Of a DNA stretch of 34,758 nucleotides, positions 15,190 to 23,158 are shown in pieces. The notes below the pieces were generated by a model. It saw only the letters and a list, made by a program, of their open reading frames with translations, did no database searches and was not told the DNA's origin. This DNA comes from B73-G16 sp964448445 (GTDB lineage Bacteria; Desulfobacterota; B13-G15), in the NCBI GenBank assembly GCA_964448445.1, contig CAYVAU010000010.1:1-34758 (forward strand), given 5' to 3'. The first letter of the stretch is position 1. Each line of letters begins with the position of its first letter. A program made the position numbers and the translations under genes.

Positions 15190-17277
15190 ATGATGACGCT
15201 CCTTGAAGGGGGCTCCCTCTATTTTCCTCTGTTAATAAATGCCGCCCTCCTGGTGGCTTTGGCTTCGCTGCACCATATGGTTGTTCCTCTGAAGTTAAGA
15301 AATGAGCCTCTTTATAACATCATCTCCGGTATCCTGTTTGGCCTAATAAGTATAATTTGCATGCTATTCCCCCTCTTTTTCTCACCCGGGATCTTTGTCG
15401 ATTTGAGGGAAGTGGTTATAGCGCTGGGAAGCCTCTGCTGCGGGGTCACGGTAGCGGCGATAGCCTCCTCGATGTCATGCCTCTACAGGATAGGGATGGG
15501 AGGAGCGGGAACCATCGGGGACATCACGGCTATTTTGGCATGCGCTGCCCTGGGTCTCATGTATCGCAAAACCGTTGCCCCCAATCTTGCGACCCTGAAT
15601 CCCCTTTGGTTTTGCGGATTTGGCGTAATAATAACCGCCATCAAACTGGCCACCCTGCTGCTAATACCCCCTTGGCCGACGGGTTTCTACCTCGTTTTGA
15701 CCCTCTGGAAATCCCTCACCTGGCTTGTACCCCTCGCCACCCTGGCAACGGGACTCTTGATGAAAGTGGAGGAACAGCGCCTCAATGTGCAAAGGGAACT
15801 CAAACAGCGCGAATCCAACATCCGCATCCTTACCGACAACCTCTCAAACGGCATCATGGTCATAGACCAGATGGGCAACTTGATCTTCTGTAACCCAGCA
15901 GCTCGAAATTTACTGGGTCCTCCATCAGAAATTACCATCAAAAAACTCCTTAATGCCACCAGAAAAACTCGCATTGCTGAACTTCCTATTGGAGAGAAAA
16001 TTCTGGAGGTTCAAACTTCAAAAACTATGTGGGATAACAAAGATTGCTTTGTTTTTACCATTGTCGACATCACTGAACGCAAAAAAGCTGAGCAGCTTTT
16101 TCTGTCTCTGGTAGAGAGCTCCCCAAGTGCAATTTACATTGTAAAAGGGGGTAAACTGTTTTTTGTGAATAAAATGATGGAAAATCTTACAGGTTATTCG
16201 AGAGCTGAGTTGATAGGCACAGATCCTCAGTTTATGGTTATTCCAGAAGAACGTGAATTTGTGAGACAAGAAGTGATAAAGATGCTAAAGGGATTACGAT
16301 CTGCTCCTATAGAACTCAGGGCCAAGCGCAAAAATGGTGATGTTCGCTGGTGTGCATTAATGGCCAGTTCCACCGTTTTAGAGAAAGAAAGAGTTGTTGT
16401 GATCAATTTTATGGATATCACTGATAAGAAAGAACTGGAAGTTGCGTTAAATGAATCTCGCGATCGTCTGGCGAAGCTGAATGAGCTCATATATCACCTG
16501 GCGACCCTTGAGGACGAAAGTGAAGTCATTGAAGGGATGTGTCAGGGGTTGATGGCCGTATTGGATCTGAGTTCGTGTGATTTCTCTCCCTCTGAGGAAG
16601 CACCGGCTTTTGTGAGGTTCAAGAAGGAGGATCCCTTCAATGTCCTCGTTCCGCTTCAGGGGGTTGGTATTTTGCGCATCCGAAGCCAGCGACCTTTGAT
16701 CGAAGAGAAGTTGCGGATTCTGGAGGTGGTTGCCAACTATGCTTCCATGATGGTTCACAGGATGAGGTTGAAGAAGGAGCTTGAACAGATGGCCCTTCAT
16801 GATCCCCTAACTGGCCTTTACAATCGTCATTATTTGTTTGCGTTGCTTGAACAGGAAGAGAAAAGGGCACGCCGCTATGGCCATCTCATTGGCCTCCTCA
16901 TGGTCGATGTGGATGATATGAAGGCCATAAACGATGAGAAGGGGCATGTGGTAGGGGATCGGGTGTTGAAGGAAGTGGCTGAGCTTTTGAAAAACTCGGT
17001 GCGCGAAAGCGACATCGTGGTTCGCTATGGAGGGGACGAATTTCTGATCGTGCTCCTTGAACCCTATGACGATGGCGTGGGCAGGGCAAAGCAAAGGATA
17101 AAAAAGAAGGTGGAGGAATACAATGCTGCCAATCCCGAAGTGCCCCTGAGCCTCTCCATAGGGGGTGCTTACTGGAATCCCCGGGGTGAGATCACGTTGG
17201 ATCAGGCCTTAAGCGAAGCCGACAGGAATATGTACCTCGAAAAGACCTCTCGCCAAAGAAAATCCTCCCACAATTGA
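15190..17277 (+). CDS. Membrane diguanylate cyclase (5TM-LYT, two PAS, GGDEF)
   Basis: This 695-aa inner-membrane protein makes cyclic di-GMP from two GTP. The first 215 residues hold five or six hydrophobic segments with the DLR and GGAGT pattern of the 5TM-LYT sensor. Two PAS domains follow (starting near 225 and near 315, second one ending at VINFMDITDKKELE), then a small GAF-like or linker region, then GGDEF. The catalytic motif GGDEF is at residues 614-618 and a full inhibitory I-site RESD at 605-608, so the enzyme should be active and product-inhibited. I prefer ATG 15190 (or 15193) over TTG 15133, because the latter precedes the candidate promoter. GC drops sharply across the PAS region: line 15421-15480 has 40 G+C of 60, line 16021-16080 only 22. 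The HD-GYP gene follows after 36 bases. Confidence 0.9.
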   Translation: MMTLLEGGSLYFPLLINAALLVALASLHHMVVPLKLRNEPLYNIISGILFGLISIICMLFPLFFSPGIFVDLREVVIALGSLCCGVTVAAIASSMSCLYRIGMGGAGTIGDITAILACAALGLMYRKTVAPNLATLNPLWFCGFGVIITAIKLATLLLIPPWPTGFYLVLTLWKSLTWLVPLATLATGLLMKVEEQRLNVQRELKQRESNIRILTDNLSNGIMVIDQMGNLIFCNPAARNLLGPPSEITIKKLLNATRKTRIAELPIGEKILEVQTSKTMWDNKDCFVFTIVDITERKKAEQLFLSLVESSPSAIYIVKGGKLFFVNKMMENLTGYSRAELIGTDPQFMVIPEEREFVRQEVIKMLKGLRSAPIELRAKRKNGDVRWCALMASSTVLEKERVVVINFMDITDKKELEVALNESRDRLAKLNELIYHLATLEDESEVIEGMCQGLMAVLDLSSCDFSPSEEAPAFVRFKKEDPFNVLVPLQGVGILRIRSQRPLIEEKLRILEVVANYASMMVHRMRLKKELEQMALHDPLTGLYNRHYLFALLEQEEKRARRYGHLIGLLMVDVDDMKAINDEKGHVVGDRVLKEVAELLKNSVRESDIVVRYGGDEFLIVLLEPYDDGVGRAKQRIKKKVEEYNAANPEVPLSLSIGGAYWNPRGEITLDQALSEADRNMYLEKTSRQRKSSHN

Positions 17278-17313
17278 CTTTTACTTTGGTTGTGCGCTAA
17301 TGAAAAGGGAGAA

Positions 17314-18402
17314 ATGAAACGCCCGACGATAATGGTAGTCGATGACGATCGCGGAAGTCTTCGGGTGCTCTCTGAGATCCTGAAGGCCGCAGGTTATGAC
17401 GTAATAGCTTTCGATTCCGGAATCAATGCCCTCAAGGCGATTTTTAAGTCTCCTCCAGATCTTATCATCCTGGATATAGTGATGCCAGGAATTGACGGGT
17501 TAGAACTGTGCCGGATGTTGAAAGAGAACCCCGAATTCAGTGATATACCGGTGCTCTTCATCAGCGGGGTTGATGATGTTGATAACAAACTGAGGGCCTT
17601 TTCAGTGGGTGGAGCTGATTACATCACCAAGCCTTTTCATCTCCGCGAAGTACAGGCTAGAGTAAAGACCCATTTACAGTTACGAGCTGCTCATTTAGAA
17701 CTGAAACAATACAATCGCGAATTGGAAAGGATGGTTGAGGAGAAGGTAAGGGAAATTTTGCAATCGCAACTTTCTACTATTGTGGCTATCTCGAAGCTCG
17801 TAGAATATCGCGATATAGAAACCGGGCAACACATTGAAAGGGTCCAGATGTTTTGTAAAGTCCTCGCGTTATCCCTCAAAGATTTCTCCTCCCGTGGTTT
17901 GTCAGTAGATGACGAATTTGCCGACACTATTTATTGGGCTGCTGCCCTACATGACATAGGGAAGGTGGGGATCCCTGATAACATCTTGCTCAAGCCCAAT
18001 TGCCTTACCCCTTCAGAGAGAGAAATAATGAAGAGTCACACCATCATTGGTGCACGTGCCCTTGAGGAGGTTCGGCAAAAGTATCCGAGGAACAAATTTT
18101 TGAACATGGGAATCGAGATTGCCAGATGGCATCACGAAAGATGGGATGGGAAAGGATATCCTGATGGCCTTTCGGGCGAGGAGATTCCCCTTTCGGCGCG
18201 CATAATGGCTTTGGCCGACATGTACGACGCCTTGCGGTCAAAACGCCCCTATAAGCCCGCCTTCGGTCACGTCGAAACCGTAGAGACCATAAAGGCCGAA
18301 AAAGGCAAGGCCCTCGATCCCACAATAGTTGAGGCCTTTCTCAAGGTGGAGGAAAGCTTTTCCCAGATTTGGGAAAATTTGACCTATTCCTTTACCAAGT
18401 GA
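17314..18402 (+). CDS. Response regulator with HD-GYP c-di-GMP phosphodiesterase domain
   Basis: This 362-aa cytoplasmic protein has a receiver domain (residues 1-122) with the acidic pair DDD near 10-12, phospho-acceptor Asp54 in LDIVMPG and the Lys in ITKPF. A helical linker follows, then an HD-GYP domain. His213-Asp214 lie in HDIGKVG, further metal ligands in HTIIGARAL and HHERWDGKGYPDG, and Gly281-Tyr282-Pro283 form the GYP motif. HD-GYP enzymes hydrolyse c-di-GMP to pGpG or GMP; all ligands look intact. The start is ATG 17314 with AAGGGAG just upstream; a TTG at 17290 is unlikely. It is 36 bases after the diguanylate cyclase, so the pair makes and removes the same messenger. The likely kinase is either unlinked or the hybrid kinase at 19922. 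Confidence 0.92.
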   Translation: MKRPTIMVVDDDRGSLRVLSEILKAAGYDVIAFDSGINALKAIFKSPPDLIILDIVMPGIDGLELCRMLKENPEFSDIPVLFISGVDDVDNKLRAFSVGGADYITKPFHLREVQARVKTHLQLRAAHLELKQYNRELERMVEEKVREILQSQLSTIVAISKLVEYRDIETGQHIERVQMFCKVLALSLKDFSSRGLSVDDEFADTIYWAAALHDIGKVGIPDNILLKPNCLTPSEREIMKSHTIIGARALEEVRQKYPRNKFLNMGIEIARWHHERWDGKGYPDGLSGEEIPLSARIMALADMYDALRSKRPYKPAFGHVETVETIKAEKGKALDPTIVEAFLKVEESFSQIWENLTYSFTK

Positions 18403-18432
18403 TTTTCTCTCGTTCCGTTCCGCCAAGACAAT

Positions 18433-18503
18433 CCCCCCTCCCAAAAAACGGTATGTTTTCTGCTAAACCAAATGATGGCGAAAAACTCTGGAGTTCAGGG
18501 GGG
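18433..18503 (+). promoter_or_regulatory. Long-range complement able to mask the ribosome site of the PilZ-methyltransferase gene
   Basis: CCCCCCT (18433-18439) is perfectly complementary to AGGGGGG (18497-18503), and the latter is the ribosome-binding site of the ATG at 18509. The 57-base loop could let the mRNA fold and hide the site. The 106-base gap 18403-18508 holds no other clear signal and no c-di-GMP riboswitch consensus that I can recognise. Confidence 0.35.
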
Positions 18504-18508
18504 TAACG

Positions 18509-19918
18509 ATGAAAAGGTTAGATTTGCGTTGTGATGTAAGGATTCCTGTTACTTTAATACCCACTACTAACCCGACACCGCAAGAAACTTTCACACGAGA
18601 TGTAGGACTTAGTGGAGCATTTGTGTATACCTCTGAACCGATACCAGAAGGAATATGGACAAAGATCATAATGAAGCTCCCAGAGGGTCCAATAGAAGCT
18701 AAAGGTAGAGTACTTCGCCAAAGCTATGATGGTGTAGCTTTAAAATTTCGGCAGATAGATGAGGATGGCAAAGTAAAGTTATGGAAAACAATTGTGCGCT
18801 ATATAGAACCAACGGTTTGCCCATTTTGTGGTTCATCAATTTCTTCTTTCTCTGATTATTGCTCTTCTTGCGGGTTGTTCATAAATTTAAGATCCGACCG
18901 CTTTTGGGAGGTATATGATTCTTTCCTTTTTGACGAAAAGAAGAAACAATTAGAAAAGGCTATCACTCGTTTTAAACTTTCAATGGAGGAATTGGAAGAG
19001 GCAATTAATTCTGACGAAGTTGATTATGATGAATTATATAAGAAATTTAATACGCATGTAGAAGATCTTATTTCAACTTGTCGAGATGTAGAGGAAACAA
19101 TAGGGCACAGAAAAAATCTTTTAAAAAATTTGAAGTCTTATTTCAAAGAAGCAACTGAGGAAATATTTTCCAAAGGGACACTTGTAAAGCATGCAAGAAT
19201 TTGGCCTCGAGGATATCCAGGTGATTATCGAATGTTGGAATATATCTATCTAAATACTCCACTTTCCACTGGATTAGGCCGGCTATTAGATATGGGATTC
19301 CTTCGAACTACATTGGCCACTGCAGTGAGGGAAAGATTGAAAACATTGGTTAGACTTCTCCGAGAATGTTTGAAAAATCGAGTATCCCCTAGTCTTCTCA
19401 ATATAGGATGCGGTTCTTGTAGAGAATTGGTAGAACTCCTTCCAGAAATAAAGCAAAGCAAAGCTCGAATCGTTTGTACAGATTTTGACGAAGAAGCTCT
19501 TGACTTTTCCGCAAAAAGAATGTCATATACAGAAATAGCAGAACAGGTGCATTTCAGGAAATACAACGCCCTCCGTATGATTGACAAGAGAAGAAATTTG
19601 AGAGAATTTGGCTTGCAGGATATAATTTACAGTACGGGTCTTTTTGATTATCTCACAGATGATATATTGGTTAAGCTTTTTTCTTCTCTGTATGACTTAT
19701 TGAAACCTAACGGCAAACTTATTGTTTCATTCAAAGATGCAAATCGTTACACGACTGAAGTTTACCATTGGATCGCTAATTGGGATGCATTTTTCCAACG
19801 AACGACATATGATATTGAGAAAATTTTAGAAGAAGCAACGATGCCAAATGCTTTAATAGAATCGTTACGAGAACCATCAGGGGTAATAATATTTTACGTG
19901 ATTACTAAGCCTTCTTAA
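18509..19918 (+). CDS. PilZ / zinc-ribbon / SAM-dependent methyltransferase fusion (PhcB-like C-terminus)
   Basis: This 469-aa protein has three parts. Residues 1-100 form a PilZ domain, with Arg3 and Arg7 as the RxxxR motif and DVGLSGAFV as the second c-di-GMP motif (consensus D/N-x-S-x-x-G, here with Gly in place of Ser). A zinc ribbon follows with Cys104, 107, 118 and 121 (CPFCG and CSSCG). After an acidic coiled-coil-like region (about 140-215) comes a class I methyltransferase: WPRGYPGDYRMLEYIY near 231-246, SAM motif I NIGCGSCRE at 298-306, acidic loop TDFDEEALDFS, and GLFDYLTDD. The GYxGDY and DFDEEAL pair resembles proteins annotated as 3-hydroxypalmitate methyl ester synthases (PhcB type); this is from memory of the family. 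It is AT-rich relative to its surroundings and three bases upstream of a sensor kinase. The methyl acceptor is unknown. Confidence 0.75.
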   Translation: MKRLDLRCDVRIPVTLIPTTNPTPQETFTRDVGLSGAFVYTSEPIPEGIWTKIIMKLPEGPIEAKGRVLRQSYDGVALKFRQIDEDGKVKLWKTIVRYIEPTVCPFCGSSISSFSDYCSSCGLFINLRSDRFWEVYDSFLFDEKKKQLEKAITRFKLSMEELEEAINSDEVDYDELYKKFNTHVEDLISTCRDVEETIGHRKNLLKNLKSYFKEATEEIFSKGTLVKHARIWPRGYPGDYRMLEYIYLNTPLSTGLGRLLDMGFLRTTLATAVRERLKTLVRLLRECLKNRVSPSLLNIGCGSCRELVELLPEIKQSKARIVCTDFDEEALDFSAKRMSYTEIAEQVHFRKYNALRMIDKRRNLREFGLQDIIYSTGLFDYLTDDILVKLFSSLYDLLKPNGKLIVSFKDANRYTTEVYHWIANWDAFFQRTTYDIEKILEEATMPNALIESLREPSGVIIFYVITKPS

Positions 19919-21240
19919 TATATGCTGGATAGAGAGCGTTTTGTAGAAAAGGAGCTCCTTTCTGCCTATACCAATAGAGCTTTATTCTTGTTATTGTGTG
20001 GAGTAGTTGCGTTTCTTGCCATTGCGATCATTGATTATTTGGTTTATCCTAATTTGTTCTTCTCCTTTTTGCTTTTGCGAATTTCGATTTCGTTGATTCT
20101 TATTGTCCATTATATCTTATTGAAACATTACAGACATTCCACTAAGACTTGTTTACTAATTATTAGCTCAGCTATAGTTTTTAGTGCCTTTTTTATCCAA
20201 GTAATGGTTTTGCAAACTGGAGGTTCTTCTTCTCCTTATTATGTGGGACATATTCTTTTAGCACTCTTTTTCATGGTAATGCTACCATTAAATGAATTCG
20301 CCACAATTGTTTTGGCCTCTGTAGTTTTTTTGATATATTTGATTCCAATATTGACGTTAGATACACATATCGTAAAGAAATCGATAATTGCCCATTCTTT
20401 GTTTTTAGGAGCAGCGTTATTGCTTCTAGCAATATGGAGATTTTTTGACCAAAAGCGCTTTATTCGAGAATTAAATCTTTTGTATGACCTTGGGGAAGAA
20501 AGAGCAAAAATAAAGTATTATTCACAAGAACTAGAAAAGTTACTTGAGCAGAGAAACAAGGAACTGTCCATGTCTGAAATTTTGCTGGAAGCCCTTTTTG
20601 AAAATGCTAGTGATGGCATTTTAATCACGAACATAAAAGGAGGAATTATTCGGGCAAATCAGAAGGCATGCGAACTTCATGGTTTTGATAAGCTTGAAGG
20701 TATGAACATACGCCTCCTTGAAGCACCTTCATCAATACCCTCATGGGAAGAGAGAATAAAGCAACTCTTAGAAGGTCAACCCCTTGTCTACGAAATAGAA
20801 CATTATCACAAAGATGGGCATAAAATCCCCCTCGAAGTAAGTTGCTCTATCATGGAAGTCAATGAGCAGAAATTTGTGCAGTTATTTTGTCGTGATATTT
20901 CAGAAAGGAAAAAGCTTCAAGCCGAACTTATATATTCACAGAAAATGGAATCTATAGGAATTATGGCGGGGGGAATTGCGCATGATTTTAATAATCTCCT
21001 TGCTGCTATCCTAGGGAATGTTGAGCTTCTTTCCATGCATGAAGAAATCCCTGATTTCTGTCTCCAAAAGCTAAAGGATATAGAACAAGCAGCACGATCA
21101 GCTTCGCAGATTGTTTCAAAACTGTTAGATTTTGCCCGCAGAAAACCTTCTCAAATGGTTACAGTAAACCTTAATGATGTAATTCATGATAGTATAAGGT
21201 TGATTTCCCATCTAAAGCCAGAAAATGTAAAAATTGAGCT
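18509..21240. other. AT-rich compositional island
   Basis: Codon use shifts from AGG/CTC/GGG-rich to AAA/GAA/TTA-rich across the methyltransferase gene and the first 60% of the kinase gene. Line 20101-20160 has 16 G+C of 60 bases, against 40 of 60 in line 15421-15480. The change back occurs inside the kinase gene near 21240. No integrase, tRNA or direct repeat bounds it. Limits are approximate. Confidence 0.6.
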
Positions 21241-22012
21241 GAATCTCACCGGTTCTTCCGTTATCATAAAAGGAGATCCCATCAGGCTCGAACAGGTACT
21301 AGTCAATGTCATCCTCAATGCCTTTGATGCCATGCCCCACGGAGGGACAGTGACAATAGAAACCGCTGTGGAAGAGAGGGGAGGTGAACGAAGCGTGAGA
21401 TTATCCATATCGGATACGGGAACGGGGATCCGTCCGGAGCACCTTCCTCACATATTTGATCCCTTTTTTACCACCAAGAAAAAAGGCCGAGGAACAGGCC
21501 TTGGTCTTGCTGTAGTTTACGGCATTGTTAAGGAACATCAAGGGAAAATCGACGTGGAGACGACCTTAGGACAGGGGACCACCTTTCATATGCATTTTCC
21601 TCTGATAGAGGAAATACCGAAAGAGACACAGCCTCCTCGTCATATCGAGCAGTCAAAGCGTCTAAATACTGTTCTGGTTGTGGATGATGAGGAAAGGATA
21701 TTGTCCTTTGTGAAAGACGTTCTTGAGCGCGAAGGGTTCAACGTTATCACGACGACGAGTCCAACGGAAGCTCTTGAGATATTCAAGGTACTGCGCAGGA
21801 GCCTCCATCTCGTGATAACCGATCTTGTAATGCCCGAAATGGAGGGCAAATTCCTGATAGAGAACCTGAAAAAACTTTCGCCCAAAACGAAGATCATCGT
21901 CATAACAGGCTATCCTTCCCTTGCTCAAGAAGTTTCAGCGGAGGCCATCCTCCCCAAACCCTTTGACGCCTCCAAGTTGATCTCCACGGTAAAATCCTTC
22001 CTTAAGAATTAA
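19922..22012 (+). CDS. Multi-TM hybrid histidine kinase (PAS-HisKA-HATPase-REC), PhcS-like sensor arrangement
   Basis: This 696-aa inner-membrane protein begins with about six hydrophobic segments (residues 20-175) that include QTGGSSSPYYVGHILLALFF, a GG-S-PYY-G-L pattern I associate with small hydrophobic-signal sensors of PhcS type. A coiled linker and PAS domain (about 220-335) follow. The phospho-accepting His354 is in GIAHDFNNLLAAILGN, the ATPase domain carries NVILNAFDAM, DTGTGI and GTGLGLAVV, and a C-terminal receiver has Asp634 in ITDLVMPEM and Lys in LPKPFD. All phosphorelay residues are present. ATG 19922 lies 3 bases after the methyltransferase stop, so the two are co-translated. 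Composition changes from AT-rich to normal near codon 440, inside the ATPase domain. Ligand and output partner are unknown; the HD-GYP regulator at 17314 is a candidate. Confidence 0.85.
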   Translation: MLDRERFVEKELLSAYTNRALFLLLCGVVAFLAIAIIDYLVYPNLFFSFLLLRISISLILIVHYILLKHYRHSTKTCLLIISSAIVFSAFFIQVMVLQTGGSSSPYYVGHILLALFFMVMLPLNEFATIVLASVVFLIYLIPILTLDTHIVKKSIIAHSLFLGAALLLLAIWRFFDQKRFIRELNLLYDLGEERAKIKYYSQELEKLLEQRNKELSMSEILLEALFENASDGILITNIKGGIIRANQKACELHGFDKLEGMNIRLLEAPSSIPSWEERIKQLLEGQPLVYEIEHYHKDGHKIPLEVSCSIMEVNEQKFVQLFCRDISERKKLQAELIYSQKMESIGIMAGGIAHDFNNLLAAILGNVELLSMHEEIPDFCLQKLKDIEQAARSASQIVSKLLDFARRKPSQMVTVNLNDVIHDSIRLISHLKPENVKIELNLTGSSVIIKGDPIRLEQVLVNVILNAFDAMPHGGTVTIETAVEERGGERSVRLSISDTGTGIRPEHLPHIFDPFFTTKKKGRGTGLGLAVVYGIVKEHQGKIDVETTLGQGTTFHMHFPLIEEIPKETQPPRHIEQSKRLNTVLVVDDEERILSFVKDVLEREGFNVITTTSPTEALEIFKVLRRSLHLVITDLVMPEMEGKFLIENLKKLSPKTKIIVITGYPSLAQEVSAEAILPKPFDASKLISTVKSFLKN

Positions 22013-22028
22013 AGTTACCTCAAGGAAG
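21997..22028. terminator. Possible bidirectional stem at the convergent kinase/amidase junction
   Basis: CTTCCTT (21997-22003) pairs with AAGGAAG (22022-22028) around an 18-base AT-rich loop containing both stop codons; the two genes end two bases apart. The stem is short and lacks a T-tract, so termination here is a guess. Confidence 0.2.
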
Positions 22029-23157
22029 CTTCCGTAAAGATGGGTCTCGGGAGATACTGCCTTGCGTAGGTCTCAAGTCCCCGAAGGATCCCATCGGAAA
22101 TGGCATCGAGGTAGCGGGGATCCCTCAATCTGCGTTCCTCATATCTGTTGCTTATGAAACTGACCTCAGCAAGGATCGACGGCATCTTGGCCCCTACGAG
22201 AACTACAAAGGGGGCGCGTTTCACACCAAGATCCCGTACCCTCCAGCGCTTTTTAAGCCTGGAAACCAGATTCCTCTGAACCGAGTATGCCAACCTCTCC
22301 GAATCCTCCACCTTTGCCCTGAGCATGAGATCGTAAAGTATCAACTGCAGGGCGTCTATCTTCGATGGAGGCACACCGTTTTCCCTTGCAGCAAGCCGCA
22401 ATGCCTCTCTATCGGTGGTGAAACTGAGAAAATATGTCTCCACACCACGTTGTCTTCTGTTACGGGAAGCGTTACAGTGGATGGAAACAAATAAATCTCC
22501 CTTTTTTGCATTGGCAATGGCGGTGCGCTCTTCAAGGGGAAGATATCTGTCATCTTGTCGAGTCATTACAACTCGCCAACCTAAACGCTTTTGCGCCTTC
22601 TGACGCAAAAGTTTACCAATCTTCAGCACAACATCCTTCTCCCTGAGACCGGTTGGCCCAATGGCACCGGGATCCCTTCCGCCATGACCTGGATCTATAA
22701 CCAGGGTGATGCCCCTTTTGGACGAAATCCTGTCCCCGTAGAGATCTATAACGAGCCGGAAGGGAGAGTGCAACAAGAAGACCTCATAATCCTTGAATTC
22801 CCTAACTTCCAGAACCACTCTCACCGTTCGGCGATCAAACTGTCCGACTCGCACCCTCCTGCATATTTCCCCCTTTATGTAAAAAACTCGGGGAATCTTC
22901 GGCAGAAGCCTGGCTGGTCTGAGATCTACGTAAAACCTGGCTGGACGACCTGTGACGGGATCTTTCTTCAAGAACCCAACTTTATAGGAGACCTCTCTGT
23001 CCAGATCGACAACTACTCGAGTATACCCCTCATTGGCCCACCACCTGATTCCTTTAACTATGACGCTGGAGGCAACTGCACATTTTGTCTCCAAAAGAGA
23101 GGAAAAAACGACAAAAAGCCCCAAGATAAAGGGGTTCCTCGCGAAGGAAAGGGCCAT
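22015..23157 (-). CDS. amiC: AMIN-domain N-acetylmuramoyl-L-alanine amidase
   Basis: This 380-aa periplasmic enzyme cleaves the amide bond between MurNAc and the stem peptide, usually at the septum. A signal peptide (about residues 1-29, ending CAVA) is followed by an AMIN domain (about 32-140) that binds peptidoglycan or pilus secretin complexes. An Amidase_3 domain follows, with zinc ligands His158 (VIDPGHGG), Glu173 (REKDVVL) and His227 (VSIHCNAS) and the catalytic Glu in ILAEVSF. The ATG is one base after the pilQ stop, making it the last gene of the pil operon. The AMIN domain is notable because the PilQ here lacks one. The symbol is by domain type only; AmiA/AmiB paralogues cannot be told apart by sequence alone. 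Confidence 0.88.
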   Translation of the reverse strand: MALSFARNPFILGLFVVFSSLLETKCAVASSVIVKGIRWWANEGYTRVVVDLDREVSYKVGFLKKDPVTGRPARFYVDLRPARLLPKIPRVFYIKGEICRRVRVGQFDRRTVRVVLEVREFKDYEVFLLHSPFRLVIDLYGDRISSKRGITLVIDPGHGGRDPGAIGPTGLREKDVVLKIGKLLRQKAQKRLGWRVVMTRQDDRYLPLEERTAIANAKKGDLFVSIHCNASRNRRQRGVETYFLSFTTDREALRLAARENGVPPSKIDALQLILYDLMLRAKVEDSERLAYSVQRNLVSRLKKRWRVRDLGVKRAPFVVLVGAKMPSILAEVSFISNRYEERRLRDPRYLDAISDGILRGLETYARQYLPRPIFTEASLR

Positions 23158-23158
23158 C

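Noticed and set aside
18403..18508. c-di-GMP riboswitch ahead of the PilZ-methyltransferase gene
   Set aside because: No conserved aptamer blocks are recognisable; only the C-run/G-run complement is seen.
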